A stretch of DNA of 64,000 nucleotides from CAYQTL01 sp964420405 (GCA_964420405.1 CAYQTL010000004.1:1-64000); one strand, 5' to 3'; positions 6,745 to 16,658 are shown, counted from the stretch's first letter. Notes: a model not told the origin generated them from the sequence alone. Numbers and translations: made by a program.

Positions 6745-8739
6745 ATGAGCCAGGAGACCGTCACCGTCGAGCTGACCGAGCTGCCGGAGCCGAAGCCGTT
6801 CGAGCCGGGGATCCGCCGCGCCCCGAGCCGCGGGTGCACCCTCGACGCCCGGGAGCAGCGCCTCGCGCTGGCCAACGCGCTGCGGTACGTCCCGGTGGAG
6901 CACCACGAGACCGTCGCGCCGGAGCTTCTCGCGGAGCTGCGCGCCATCGGCCGCATCTACGGCTACCGCTACCGTCCCGCCGGCCGGATCCAGGGCCGTC
7001 CGGTCGACTCCTACCGCGGCCGCACCGTCGAGGGGCGCGCGATGCAGGTCATGATCGACAACAACCTCGACTTCGACGTCGCGCTGTACCCGTACGAGCT
7101 GGTGACCTACGGCGAGTCGGGCCAGGTGTGCCAGAACTGGATGCAGTACCTCCTCATCAGGCGCTACCTCGAGCTGGTCGACGACACGCAGACCCTGGTG
7201 GTCAGCTCCGGCCACCCGCTCGGGCTGTTCCCGTCCCGGCCGGAGGCGCCGCGCGCGATCGTGACCAACGGCCTGATGGTCGGGATGTTCGACACTCCCG
7301 AGGAGTTCCACCGGCTGGCGGCCCTGGGCTGCGTCAACTACGGCCAGATGACCGCCGGCGGCTGGATGTACATCGGGCCACAGGGAATCGTCCACGGCAC
7401 CTACATCACGCTGCTCAACGCCGGACGGCTCTACCTCGGCGTGCCCGAGGACGGGAACCTCGCCGGCCACACCTTCGTGTCGTCGGGCCTGGGCGGCATG
7501 TCGGGCGCCCAGCCGAAGGCGCTCGAGATCGCCGGCGGCGCCGGCATCATCGCCGAGGTCGACCGGTCCCGGATCGAGACCCGGCACTCCCAGGGCTGGA
7601 TCTCGAAGGTCACCGACGAGCTGCCCGAGGCGGTCGACTGGATGCTGGCGGCGGCCGCCCGGGGCGAGGCGCTGTCGGTCGCGTACCACGGCAACGTCGT
7701 CGACCTGCTCGAGTACCTCGACGAGCAGCGGGTGGCGGTGGAGCTGGTGTCCGACCAGACCTCGTGCCACGTGCCGTACGACGGCGGCTACACCCCGGCC
7801 GGGGTCGGCTTCGACGAGGGCCGCCGGCTGCTCGCCGCGGACCGGGACCGGTTCCGCGAGCTCGTCGACGACAGCCTGCGCCGCCACTACCGGGTGCTGC
7901 GCCGGCTCACCGACCGCGGCGCGCGGTTCTGGGACTACGGCAACGCCTTCCTCAAGGCGGTGTTCGACGCCGGCGAGCCGGCGATCGCGAGGAACGGCCG
8001 GGACACGAACGAGGGCTTCGTCTGGCCGTCCTACGTCGAGGACATCATGGGGCCGATGTGTTTCGACTACGGCTACGGACCGTTCCGCTGGGTGTGCCTG
8101 TCGGGCCGTCCCGGGGACCTCCGCGCCACCGACGCCGCCGCGATGGCCTGCATCGACCCGGAGCGCCGCGGCCAGGACCGCGACAACTGGCAGTGGATCC
8201 GCGACGCCGAGGCGAACCGGCTGGTGGTCGGCACCCAGGCCCGGATCCTCTACGCGGACGCCGACGGCCGCACGCGGATCGCGCGGCGGTTCAACGCGAT
8301 GGTGCGCGCGGGCGAGATCGGTCCGGTGATGATGGGCCGCGACCACCACGACACCGGCGGCACCGACTCGCCGTTCCGCGAGACCGCCAACATCACGGAC
8401 GGCTCGAACCCCACCGCCGACATGGCCCACCACTGCTGGGCCGGAAACGCGGCCCGCGGCATGACGCTCGCGGTGCTGTCCAACGGCGGCGGCGTCGGCA
8501 CCGGCAAGGCGGTCAACGGCGGCTTCGGGCTCGTGCTCGACGGCTCCGAGCGGGTCGACCGGATCCTCGACACGGCCCTCGAGTGGGATGCGATGTGCGG
8601 CGTCGCCCGCCGCGGGTGGGCCCGCAACCCGAACGCGTTGGAGACCGTCGCCGAGTGGAACGCCCGCCACGCCGGCCGCGGCCACCTCACCGTCCCGAGG
8701 GTTGCGGATCCAGACCTGCTGGAGCGGGTGGTGAAGTGA
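6745..8739 (+). CDS. hutU: Urocanate hydratase (HutU), long form
   Basis: HutU converts urocanate to imidazolonepropionate in histidine breakdown, using tightly bound NAD. The 664-residue product has the family hallmark YGQMTAGGWMYIGPQGIVHG, the NAD-binding GLGGMSGAQPKALEIAGGAG region and DQTSCHVPYDGGYTP. Near the C-terminus MMGRDHHDTGGTDSPFRET and GNAARGMTL are also diagnostic. Most bacterial HutU are about 555 residues; this is the roughly 670-residue form known from animals and some bacteria. The start ATG follows GGGGAGG by five bases and a TAGAAT -10. No hutH, hutI or hutG accompanies it, so the rest of the pathway must be encoded elsewhere. Confidence 0.95.
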   Translation: MSQETVTVELTELPEPKPFEPGIRRAPSRGCTLDAREQRLALANALRYVPVEHHETVAPELLAELRAIGRIYGYRYRPAGRIQGRPVDSYRGRTVEGRAMQVMIDNNLDFDVALYPYELVTYGESGQVCQNWMQYLLIRRYLELVDDTQTLVVSSGHPLGLFPSRPEAPRAIVTNGLMVGMFDTPEEFHRLAALGCVNYGQMTAGGWMYIGPQGIVHGTYITLLNAGRLYLGVPEDGNLAGHTFVSSGLGGMSGAQPKALEIAGGAGIIAEVDRSRIETRHSQGWISKVTDELPEAVDWMLAAAARGEALSVAYHGNVVDLLEYLDEQRVAVELVSDQTSCHVPYDGGYTPAGVGFDEGRRLLAADRDRFRELVDDSLRRHYRVLRRLTDRGARFWDYGNAFLKAVFDAGEPAIARNGRDTNEGFVWPSYVEDIMGPMCFDYGYGPFRWVCLSGRPGDLRATDAAAMACIDPERRGQDRDNWQWIRDAEANRLVVGTQARILYADADGRTRIARRFNAMVRAGEIGPVMMGRDHHDTGGTDSPFRETANITDGSNPTADMAHHCWAGNAARGMTLAVLSNGGGVGTGKAVNGGFGLVLDGSERVDRILDTALEWDAMCGVARRGWARNPNALETVAEWNARHAGRGHLTVPRVADPDLLERVVK

Positions 8740-8773
8740 GGACGCGACAGATCACGCGGCGCAGAACCCCGAC

Positions 8774-8921
8774 CTCGATCCCGTTCCCGACGGCTCCTTC
8801 GGGAAGGGCGACGGCTGCTCCAGCTGACCAGGCCCGTGAGACCTCCCGCGCAGCGCTGCTCGTCACGCTGGCGCCCTGATCGACGTCGGGATCGGGATCG
8901 GGAACGGGATCGGGATCGGAT
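8774..8921. repeat. Inverted pair of GATCCC hexamer runs
   Basis: A short left run, CGATCCCGTTCCCGACGG (from 8774), faces a longer right run of GGGATC units (8886-8921), with about 90 bases between. It fills the hutU-MgtC intergenic space (8740-8960), where no gene is seen. TACAAT (8949-8954) after it is the likely -10 of the next gene. Confidence 0.75.
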
Positions 8922-8960
8922 ACCACGACCGGCCCCCCTCACCCCCGCTACAATCCCCCC

Positions 8961-10217
8961 ATGGACGCCCTGATCGCGGAGCTGCCGCCCGAGCTGGTCG
9001 GTTTCGTCCTGGCGCTCGCCCTCGGGCTGCTGATCGGGTTCGAGCGCGAGGAGCACCGACCGAAGGGGCCCGGCGGCGTTCGCACGTTCCCGCTGACCGC
9101 GGTCGCCGGGTTCCTGCTCGCCGAGGCCTTCCCCGCGTCTACCGCACCGTTCGCGGTGGGCCTCGCCGGCCTCGCAGCCCTGCTCGGGGTCTCCCACTGG
9201 CAGTCGACCCGGGAGGGCGAGCCGGGCCTGACCACCGAGGTGGCCGCGCTGCTGACGTTCACCCTCGGCGCCTGCGCCGCCCGCGAGATGTACTGGCTGG
9301 CGATCGCCGCCGGGGTGGTGGCGGCGCTCCTGCTGCAGGAGAAGACCCGCCTGGAGGGTCTCGCCGGCCGGCTGCCCCGCGAGGAGCTGCGGACCGTGGT
9401 CCGCTTCCTGCTGATCACGGGCGTGATCCTGCCGGCGGTCCCCGATCGGCCGTTCACTGTCTTCGAGGTCAACCCGTTCACCGCATGGCTGGTGGTGGTC
9501 GCCGTGAGCGCCGTGTCGTACGGCTCCTACCTGCTGCAGCTGTGGATCGGCCCGGGGCGCGGCCTGGTGCTGTCGGGCATTCTCGGCGGCGCGTACTCCT
9601 CGACCGCGACCACCGTGGTGCTCGCCCGCCAGTCGAAGCGCCATCCCACGGCCTACCGGGCCTTCGCCGGCGCGACGGTGCTCGCGACCGCGGTGATGTA
9701 CCTCCGGCTGTGGATCCTGGTGCGGCTCTTCGCGCCGCCGCTCGCCGCGCAGCTGACGGTCGTGTTCGTGGCCATGGCGATCGTCGCCGGCCTCATCGGC
9801 CTGGTGCTCACCCGGAGCCGCGCGACCACCGCCGAGCAGCTCCCGGCCACGGCGGCCCGGTCCGCCGGCAACCCGCTGGAGCTGGTGCCGGCCCTGACCT
9901 TCGCAGGGCTGTTCCTGGCGATCCTGGTCGTCACACGGCTGGTGGCGGACCGGTTCGGAGGCGTCGGCGTGCTCGTGATGGCCGCGGTCATGGGCGCCGC
10001 CGACGTCGACCCCTTCATCCTCGGCCTCACCCAGTCCATCGGCGGCAGCTTCTCGCTGCAGACGGCGGCTCTCGCGGTGGTGATCGCGGCCGCCACCAAC
10101 AACGTGATGAAGGGCGTCTACGCCACCCTGTTCGGCGACCGGCGCGCCGGCCTGCTCGCCCTCGGGCTGCTCACAACGGTGGGCGCGGCGAGCATCGTCC
10201 TGCTCGCCGCCATCTGA
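8961..10217 (+). CDS. MgtC/SapB-DUF4010 family membrane protein
   Basis: A 418-residue polytopic inner-membrane protein. The N-terminal 140 residues form an MgtC/SapB-like domain (LGLLIGFEREEHRPKGPGG, then RTFPLTAVAGF). The rest is a DUF4010-type bundle with the motif GILGGAYSSTATTVVLARQ and a C-terminal AALAVVIAAATNNVMKG. At least ten hydrophobic segments are visible. Function is unknown for this two-domain family; MgtC itself modulates growth at low magnesium, but that role should not be transferred here. TACAAT ends six bases before the ATG and there is no Shine-Dalgarno, which suggests a leaderless transcript. A strong hairpin follows the stop. Confidence 0.88.
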   Translation: MDALIAELPPELVGFVLALALGLLIGFEREEHRPKGPGGVRTFPLTAVAGFLLAEAFPASTAPFAVGLAGLAALLGVSHWQSTREGEPGLTTEVAALLTFTLGACAAREMYWLAIAAGVVAALLLQEKTRLEGLAGRLPREELRTVVRFLLITGVILPAVPDRPFTVFEVNPFTAWLVVVAVSAVSYGSYLLQLWIGPGRGLVLSGILGGAYSSTATTVVLARQSKRHPTAYRAFAGATVLATAVMYLRLWILVRLFAPPLAAQLTVVFVAMAIVAGLIGLVLTRSRATTAEQLPATAARSAGNPLELVPALTFAGLFLAILVVTRLVADRFGGVGVLVMAAVMGAADVDPFILGLTQSIGGSFSLQTAALAVVIAAATNNVMKGVYATLFGDRRAGLLALGLLTTVGAASIVLLAAI

Positions 10218-10239
10218 TCCGCCGGGACCGACCGACAGG

Positions 10240-10265
10240 AAGGCCCCGCCGCGCGGCGGGGCCTT
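10240..10265. terminator. Hairpin terminator after the MgtC/DUF4010 gene
   Basis: A near-perfect stem, GGCCCCGCCGC against GCGGCGGGGCC, is flanked by AA and TT. It lies 23 bases after the stop and just before the converging decayed gene, so it could act in both directions. The U-tract is very short. Confidence 0.65.
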
Positions 10266-10293
10266 CGAGCTCGAGCGGGTCTCTGTCGGATGC

Positions 10294-10696
10294 CTACTCG
10301 ATGCTGAACGACTGCAGCTCGACCGGGATGTACTCGGGCGTGAACTTGATGCAGCTGACGCCGGACAGCGAGGCGGTGTCGAACGAGTACTGGTCGGCGA
10401 TGCTCCCGGCGGCGTACTGGATGCCGACGGTCGCGGAGGCTCCGAGGTCGAAGAGAGCGTCGCCGAAGTCGACGTCCGAGTACACGAAGTCGATCTCGCT
10501 AGTCGCCTCGTACAGCACCACCTGGAAGGTGGCGTCGCCGATGGCGTTGAAGTGTGGGAGCTGGTGCCACTGCACGATCAGGGCGGCTGAGGACCGACTC
10601 GGCGGCCGCCGGGCCGAGCACAATCAGCGCGCACCCGACCACGACGATCCTGAGTGCGCACGCGCCGCCGCTTCTCAGGAGAATCCCGCGTTCCAT
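10294..10696 (-). pseudogene. Decayed secreted-protein gene (signal peptide plus domain fragment)
   Basis: One frame gives a good signal peptide beginning MERGILLRSGGACALR and ending LGPAAAES. The coding signal then moves to another frame, which reads ALIVQWHQLPHFNAIGD, FQVVLYEATSEIDFVYSDVDFG and GASATVGIQYAAG and ends PVELQSFSIE. That second part resembles the C-terminal half of nidogen-like beta domains found in secreted bacterial proteins; the usual N-terminal half of the domain is missing. The simplest reading is an internal deletion plus a frameshift near 10600-10620. An assembly indel could explain the shift but not the missing half. Function of the intact ancestor is unknown. Confidence 0.55.
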
Positions 10697-10753
10697 CACG
10701 GTCCGCGCCGTGACGGCAGCATGACACACGCGAGTGGACAATCCGAATGCGAC

Positions 10754-10777
10754 GGGGCCCGCCGACCGGCGGGCCCC
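10754..10777 (-). terminator. Hairpin after the PhoD-like gene
   Basis: A perfect 10-base stem, GGGGCCCGCC against GGCGGGCCCC with loop GACC, lies 24 bases beyond the stop of the minus-strand phosphatase gene. No U-tract follows, so termination strength is uncertain. Confidence 0.55.
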
Positions 10778-10800
10778 GGCCTTCCGAGCTCCTCCCGCTG

Positions 10801-12939
10801 TCAGGGCACCGGCACCAGCTGGCCGTCCTGCAGCCGGAAGGTCGTGGCGACGAACAGGGCGTCGAGCGCCGCCGGGTCGTCCGTGAAGTCGGTACCGGTC
10901 TCCGACGACGGCATCTCGTAGAACGTCACCGTGAGGGCCTCGTCGGTCACCTCGAACACGCCGTAGCCGTGCGTGAACGTCTCGGCGTAGGCGATGTCGG
11001 TCCGCGAGTACTGCTGGCTGGTGGAGGAGATCTGGAAGAACTGGCCGAGGAAGCCCTCGAGCAGGTCGACGACGCCGGGGATCTGGCTCAGGCTCGGGTC
11101 GGTCCGGGCCAGCTGCACCGCGATCTCGCCGAAGGTGGCGGAGGAGACCGCTGGCGGCGTGAACTCGTAGACGCCGTTGCGGTGGTCGGAGACGAACGCG
11201 GAGTGGATGTCGCCCGACACCAGCACCACCTCGCCCGGCACGACGGCGAACAGGTCGTCGAGCAGCGCGTCACGGTAGTTGGGGAACCCGCTGAAGTCCT
11301 CGTTGTTGAGGTTGATCGCGGTGCGCAGCTCGTCGGGGAACCCGTCCGGCAGGTTGGCGGCGATCAGCGGGTTCGTGAAGTCGATCATGGTCGGCGTCAT
11401 CATCACGCTGTTGCCGACCACCTTCCACGCCGCCGGGCTCTGGGACAGCACGCCGGCCAGCCAGGCGTTCTGCTGCGGACCGAGGACGTCCTGCGCGGCG
11501 CCTCCGGTCTCCAGCGCCCGCTTCGCCGCGTACAGCTGGAACGTCGGGTTGACCACGAAGTTGCGGGACCCGAGCGACGAGTAGAACGACTGCTTGCCCA
11601 TCATCCAGAACGCGACGCCGCGCGGCAGGCCGGCCGTCAGGTCGGACGTGAAGAGCGGCTCGAGCCCCTGCGCCTGCCACAGCAGGTTCAGGAACGTCGT
11701 GCTCACCGGACCGTCGAGCAGATCCCTGGCCATCGACACCGCCGCGAAGGTGTCGAGCTCCGGCCGCTCGGCCTGGATCGCGACCGCGGTCGCGAGGGTG
11801 GCGACCTGGCGGAAGATGGGCAGGCCGAGGCCGAGCGCCCCCATGTCGACGTACGGGTCGAAGCTCGCGGACAGGGCGTCGAACCCAGCGTCGCCGAGGA
11901 TCTGGCGCAGCGTCGGCTCATCGACCGCGACCGCCCCGGGGAAAGCGTCCTCGGGGATCAGGTGGTCGGGACGGAAGGTCCGCGTGTCGGGCAGCACGAC
12001 GTGCAGGAGTGAGCCGAGCATGAACTCCTGGGAGAACGCGGTGTTCGGCCACAGATCCTGGGCTCCGAGGTCGAAGCTGCCGTCGGCCTCGATCCCCACC
12101 GAGGTCGGCACCCACTCGAAGAACGCCTGCTCCGCCGCCCGCTTGCGGTCGGGGTCGGTCTCGTCGACGCGGCCGTTGAGGTAGGTGGCGGTGGCGCCCC
12201 AGGCGTCATTGCTGAACTCGTGGTCGTCCCACGTGGTGATCATCGGCCATCGCTCGTGGACCTCCTGCAGCGCCGGATCGTCGCGATAGGTGCGGTACAG
12301 GTCGCGGTAGTTGCTCAGGGACGCCGCGGCCAGGTTTCCGCCTCCGAGGTCGATGGCGCCGTCCGGCTCGGAGAACTCGATCCGCCGCGGGCTGTCGGGG
12401 TTCTGGAACGAAGGGTCGCCGGTGGTCTCGTAGACGTAGTCGCCGAGGTGCACCACGAGGTCGAGGTCGTCGTCGTAGGTGCCCGTCAGGTGGGCGAGGG
12501 CGTTGTAGTACCGCCCGATGTAGTCCTGGCAGTAGAGGACCGCGAACCGGATCGGCTGAGCGTCGGTGGGCGCCGGTGCGGTGCGGGTGCGCCCCACGGG
12601 CGAGGTGACGCTCCCGGAGGAAAACCGGTACCAGTAGGTCGTGTACGGCTCGAGCCCGTCGACTCGCACCTTCGCGACACCGTCGTGGTCGGCGCCGACG
12701 TCGACCGTGCGGCTCGCGACGACGGTGACGAAGCCCGCATCCGCAGCGACCTCGAGCTCGAGGCTGCCGGGCATGTCGGCCGGGTCGTCGGGGACGACCC
12801 GCGTCCACAGCACGACGCTGTGCGGGGTCGGGTCGCCAGACGCCACCGACTGCGGAAAGCCCACCTGCGCCGCCGCGGGCGATGCGGCCACGACCGCCAC
12901 GAGCGCCACGAACATCACCCGAATCGAGCTACTCCTCAT
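10801..12939 (-). CDS. PhoD-like alkaline phosphatase / phosphodiesterase, secreted
   Basis: A 713-residue secreted metallophosphatase. A signal peptide (MRSSSIRVMFVALVAVVA to the AAAQ cleavage region) is followed by the PhoD N-terminal Ig-like domain (FPQSVASGDPTPHSVVLWTR). The catalytic domain shows HLGDYVYE, ITTWDDHEFSNDAW and, near the end, VLVSGDIHSAF, which carry metal ligands in PhoD enzymes. It is longer than Bacillus PhoD because of a middle insertion. The start is set by AGGAGG seven bases upstream (AGGAGGCAACC-ATG). It stands alone; no pho box was recognised. The substrate is likely a phosphate mono- or diester, but the exact one cannot be read from sequence. Confidence 0.9.
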   Translation of the reverse strand: MRSSSIRVMFVALVAVVAASPAAAQVGFPQSVASGDPTPHSVVLWTRVVPDDPADMPGSLELEVAADAGFVTVVASRTVDVGADHDGVAKVRVDGLEPYTTYWYRFSSGSVTSPVGRTRTAPAPTDAQPIRFAVLYCQDYIGRYYNALAHLTGTYDDDLDLVVHLGDYVYETTGDPSFQNPDSPRRIEFSEPDGAIDLGGGNLAAASLSNYRDLYRTYRDDPALQEVHERWPMITTWDDHEFSNDAWGATATYLNGRVDETDPDRKRAAEQAFFEWVPTSVGIEADGSFDLGAQDLWPNTAFSQEFMLGSLLHVVLPDTRTFRPDHLIPEDAFPGAVAVDEPTLRQILGDAGFDALSASFDPYVDMGALGLGLPIFRQVATLATAVAIQAERPELDTFAAVSMARDLLDGPVSTTFLNLLWQAQGLEPLFTSDLTAGLPRGVAFWMMGKQSFYSSLGSRNFVVNPTFQLYAAKRALETGGAAQDVLGPQQNAWLAGVLSQSPAAWKVVGNSVMMTPTMIDFTNPLIAANLPDGFPDELRTAINLNNEDFSGFPNYRDALLDDLFAVVPGEVVLVSGDIHSAFVSDHRNGVYEFTPPAVSSATFGEIAVQLARTDPSLSQIPGVVDLLEGFLGQFFQISSTSQQYSRTDIAYAETFTHGYGVFEVTDEALTVTFYEMPSSETGTDFTDDPAALDALFVATTFRLQDGQLVPVP

Positions 12940-13062
12940 GGTTGCCTCCTGCCGTGGCCGCTCGGGCCATGGTCCTCCTCGAGAGTCGCGACCTGGTGTT
13001 CGCACATCGTGAAGACGAGTGTACCGGCTCCGCGCGTCGTCCCGCACCGACCGCCGGCCGGG

Positions 13063-14835
13063 TCACGCCGTCGCGGCATGAAGCCCGACCAGCTCGTCGC
13101 CGGCCCGCACGAGGCGCGCGTAGGCGCCGTCGGCCGCCATCAGCTCGTCGTGGGTCCCCTGCTCGGCGATCCGGCCCCGGTCCATCACCAGGATCCTGTC
13201 GGCCTTCTCGACGGTCGACAGCCGGTGCGCCACGACGATCACCGTCTTGCGCTCGAAGATCCGGCCGAGGGCGTCCTGGATCAGCTGCTCGGTCATGGTG
13301 TCGATGCTCGCCGTCGCCTCGTCGAGGATCACCACCGTCGGGTCGTGAGCCATGGCGCGCGCGAAGGTCACGAGCTGGCCCTCGCCCACCGACAGGTCGG
13401 CCCCCCGCTCGCGAACCACGTGGTCCCAGCCGACCCGCTCCGCCACCCGGTCGGCGTTCACCAGCCGCGCCGACTCGACGGTGCGGGGGAACGGAATCGA
13501 CGGGTTGCCGAGGTCGACGTTGAAACGAACCGTCTCCGAGAAGAGCTGGGCGTCCTGCCGGACCCCCGTCACGTGGCCGCGGACGTCCTCGGAACGCAGC
13601 GCCGACAGCTCCCGCCCGTCGAGGGTGATCGAGCCCCGGTAGCCGCCGTAGGAGGTGTCGAGCAGCCGGGTCAGGGTGGTCTTGCCGGAGCCCGTCGCGC
13701 CGACCACCGCCACCACCTCGCCGGGGGCAACCTCCAGGTCGACCCCGTTGAGGACGTCCTCGCCGTCGGGACGGTACCGGAAGCGGACGTCCCGCAGCAC
13801 CAGGTGGCCGCGGGCGTGTCCCACCGGCTCGCCCGAGTGGTCGTCGCGCTCGGCCTCGTCCAGCAGGGCGAAGATCTTCTCCAGCGAGGCGGCGCCCCGC
13901 TGGAGCACCGCGACCCGTCCCGACAGCTCCCGCAGGGGGCGGAACAGCCGGTCGAGGTACTCGATGAACGCCGCCAGCAGCCCGGCGGTGGCGACCCCGA
14001 TCAGCGGCAGGTCGAAGCCCAGCACCCGCGCCGCCAGCCCCGAGCCCGCGAACAGCAGGATCGCCACGCCCACCGAGGCGGCGCCGTCCACCAAGGCGTA
14101 CATGAACGAGTCGTACACGTTGGAGCGGGTGGTGGCGCGGCGGTAGCGGTCGTTGCGGCGGTCGAACATCTGCTCGGTCGCCGCCTCGTGGTTGAAGAGC
14201 TGCACCACCTCGACGCCGTCGATCCGCTCGGCGAGGAACGCGTTGACCGCCGACAGGGCGTCGCGGACCTCGCCGAACAGCACCCGCAGCCGCCGCCGGA
14301 TCAGCTCGAGCAACCCGAGCAGCAGCGGCGACAGCACCAGCAGCAGAAGCGTCAGCCCGACGTCGAGCCACAGCATGGCGGCGAGGGTCCCGACGATCAT
14401 CAGCACGTCGAGCACCATGTTGATCAGCCCCGAGCTGAACGCCTCACCGAGGGCCTCGACGTCGGACGTGGCGCGGGTCATGAGCCGCCCGGCGGGCTGC
14501 CGGTCGAGGTACGACTGTGGCAGCCGCAGGAGGTGGCGGTAGATCCCCGAGCGGAGCCGGACGATGCTCCGCTGCCCGCCCCAGGCGAGCGACAGCACGT
14601 AGCCCGCCTCGGTGAGGTAGCCCACCAGCACCGCCGCGAGGTACAGCAGCGCGATCCCCACGAGGCCCTCGGCCACGCCCGGGACGACGTGCTCGTCGAT
14701 GGCGCGCTTGAGCAGGTAGGGCTGGGCCAGGCTCAACCCCGCCGTGACCGGCGTCAACGACAGCGCGACGGCGAACGCCCAGCGGTCCGGGCGCATGAAC
14801 GGCCACAGCCGGCGGACGAGGCGCAGCTCGGTCAC
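13063..14835 (-). CDS. ABC exporter half-transporter, consensus-Walker B subunit
   Basis: A 590-residue ABC exporter half: six membrane helices in the first 310 residues, then an ATPase domain with Walker A GATGSGKTT near 380, a divergent signature LSVGEGQ near 480 and Walker B VVILDEAT near 500 with the catalytic Glu. The GTG start overlaps the upstream partner gene in GTGA. The partner has Asp where this one has the catalytic Glu. The pair therefore resembles the heterodimeric MdlAB/BmrCD/TM287-288 group, which has one working and one degenerate ATP site. Substrate cannot be inferred; drugs, lipids or peptides are all known for the group. Confidence 0.9.
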   Translation of the reverse strand: MTELRLVRRLWPFMRPDRWAFAVALSLTPVTAGLSLAQPYLLKRAIDEHVVPGVAEGLVGIALLYLAAVLVGYLTEAGYVLSLAWGGQRSIVRLRSGIYRHLLRLPQSYLDRQPAGRLMTRATSDVEALGEAFSSGLINMVLDVLMIVGTLAAMLWLDVGLTLLLLVLSPLLLGLLELIRRRLRVLFGEVRDALSAVNAFLAERIDGVEVVQLFNHEAATEQMFDRRNDRYRRATTRSNVYDSFMYALVDGAASVGVAILLFAGSGLAARVLGFDLPLIGVATAGLLAAFIEYLDRLFRPLRELSGRVAVLQRGAASLEKIFALLDEAERDDHSGEPVGHARGHLVLRDVRFRYRPDGEDVLNGVDLEVAPGEVVAVVGATGSGKTTLTRLLDTSYGGYRGSITLDGRELSALRSEDVRGHVTGVRQDAQLFSETVRFNVDLGNPSIPFPRTVESARLVNADRVAERVGWDHVVRERGADLSVGEGQLVTFARAMAHDPTVVILDEATASIDTMTEQLIQDALGRIFERKTVIVVAHRLSTVEKADRILVMDRGRIAEQGTHDELMAADGAYARLVRAGDELVGLHAATA

Positions 14836-16658
14836 GACGCGGCCGCCTCCGGCACCGCCGCGCCGCCGCGCTGCTGGGCCCGCCAGGTGTCGCGGTACGG
14901 TCCTGGCCGGGACACGAGCTCGTCGTGGGTCCCTGTGCCCACCAGCCGGCCCCGCTCCAGCACCAGGATGAGGTCGGCGTGGCGAAGCGCCGACAGCCGG
15001 TGGCTGGCCAGGAGCACGGTCGGCCCACCCTCCCGGCCGGAAAGCTCGGCGACGGTCCGCACCAGGGCCGCCTCGGTGACGTGGTCCACCGCCGACAGGA
15101 CGTCGTCGAGCACCAGCACGTCGCCCCCCCGGAACAGGCCGCGGGCGAGCGCCGTCCGCTGGCGCTGTCCACCCGACAGCATGATGCCGCGCTCGCCCAC
15201 GACCGTCTCGACGCCGTCCGGCAGGGCCTCGATGTCGGGTGCGAGCGCCGCCAGCTCCAGGGCGCGGGTGACCCGCTCCCGGTCGGGCTCCTCGGACAGG
15301 GCGATGTTGGCTGCGATCGACTCCGAGAAGAGGAACGGCCGCTGCGGCACCACCGTGATCCTGCTCCGCCACGCGTCCAGGTCGAGCTCGCGCACGTCCA
15401 CGCCGTCCACCAGCACGGCCCCCGGCGGCGGGTTGAACTGGCGGGTCAGCACCCGCAGCAGCGTCGTCTTGCCGCTGCCGGTCCGGCCGCACAGGCCGAC
15501 CACCGCCCCGGCCGGGATCGACGCCGAGATCCCGTCGAGTACCGGGGTGTCCGGCTCGTCGGGATAGGCGAAGCGCAGGTCTCGCAGCTCGAACGCCGGG
15601 CCGCGGCCGCGGTCGAGCACCCGGCCGGCGGCGCCCTCGGGGCGGTCGACCGGGGCGTCCATCAGCTCGAAGATCCGCTCCAGCGACGCCCGCCCGCGCT
15701 GGATCACCGACAGCATCCAACCGAGGGATCGCAGCGGCGGCAGCAGCACCGTCACCAGAGCGCTGAACGCCACCAGCTGGCCGACGGTCAGCGCGCCGCC
15801 GAGGACCAGCGAGCCGCCGACGGCGATCAGCACGAACATGGCGATTCCGCCCGACAGCACCAGCAGCGGCAGTGCCACCGCCCGGATCATCGCCAGCCGC
15901 ATGCCGGTCCGCAGCCAGTCCTCGTTGCGCTCCTCGAACCGCCTTTCGAAGGCCTCCTCGGCGACGAACCCTTGCACGGCGGCCATGCCCTGCAGGGTGC
16001 CGAGGACGTGCTCGGAGATCTCGCCGAGCTGCTCCTGGTTGCGCCGGCTGAGCCAGAACAGCCGTCGGATCGACCACTGCACCAGCACCATCCCGACCAC
16101 GATCGGCAGCATCACGAGCAGCGTCAGCCGCGGCGACAGCGCGAGCATCTTCCACCCGGTGAGGGTCACGGCGACTGTGACGTTGACGACCTGCAGTCCG
16201 CCGTAGCCCACCAGCGTGCGCACCCACGAGATGTCGTTCGCGGCCCGGCTGACGATGTCGCCCCGGGTACGGGTGGCGTAGAACGAAGGCTGCTGGCGCA
16301 GCAGGCAGCTGAACAGGTCCTTGCGGAGGTGGTACTCCAGGTGCCGCCCCGGGTTGAAGATCAGGATGCGCGACAGGGTCCGGACGCCGATCACGGCGAC
16401 GCCCATCAGGCCGACTGCCGTCACGTGCGGCGCCAGCGAGCCGTCGCCCGGGGTCTGCGACAACGCGTCCACCGCTGCCCCGATCTCCCCTGGAATGCTG
16501 ACGGTCAGCCAGTTCGTCAGCGCGAGGAAGAGCGCCCCGGCGGCGTAGCTGTAGCGGTACCGCCACGCGTAGCGGACCAGCAGCCGCGGGATCGGCCGGT
16601 CGCGCCAGCGCTCGGCCGGATCGCCGCCAGACCGCGGCTCGGAGAGCCCCTCCTCCAT
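14832..16658 (-). CDS. ABC exporter half-transporter, degenerate-Walker B subunit
   Basis: A 608-residue half-transporter with a six-helix membrane domain and an ATPase domain: Walker A GRTGSGKTT near 392, canonical signature LSGGQRQRTALARGL near 492, and Walker B LVLDDVLSAVD near 514. An Asp replaces the catalytic Glu. Canonical signature plus degenerate Walker B in this subunit, and the reverse in the other, is the pattern of heterodimeric exporters. The two genes overlap by four bases and must be co-translated. The first gene starts 139 bases from a divergent membrane glycosyltransferase gene, which could hint at a lipid-linked substrate, but that is only context. Confidence 0.9.
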   Translation of the reverse strand: MEEGLSEPRSGGDPAERWRDRPIPRLLVRYAWRYRYSYAAGALFLALTNWLTVSIPGEIGAAVDALSQTPGDGSLAPHVTAVGLMGVAVIGVRTLSRILIFNPGRHLEYHLRKDLFSCLLRQQPSFYATRTRGDIVSRAANDISWVRTLVGYGGLQVVNVTVAVTLTGWKMLALSPRLTLLVMLPIVVGMVLVQWSIRRLFWLSRRNQEQLGEISEHVLGTLQGMAAVQGFVAEEAFERRFEERNEDWLRTGMRLAMIRAVALPLLVLSGGIAMFVLIAVGGSLVLGGALTVGQLVAFSALVTVLLPPLRSLGWMLSVIQRGRASLERIFELMDAPVDRPEGAAGRVLDRGRGPAFELRDLRFAYPDEPDTPVLDGISASIPAGAVVGLCGRTGSGKTTLLRVLTRQFNPPPGAVLVDGVDVRELDLDAWRSRITVVPQRPFLFSESIAANIALSEEPDRERVTRALELAALAPDIEALPDGVETVVGERGIMLSGGQRQRTALARGLFRGGDVLVLDDVLSAVDHVTEAALVRTVAELSGREGGPTVLLASHRLSALRHADLILVLERGRLVGTGTHDELVSRPGPYRDTWRAQQRGGAAVPEAAAS

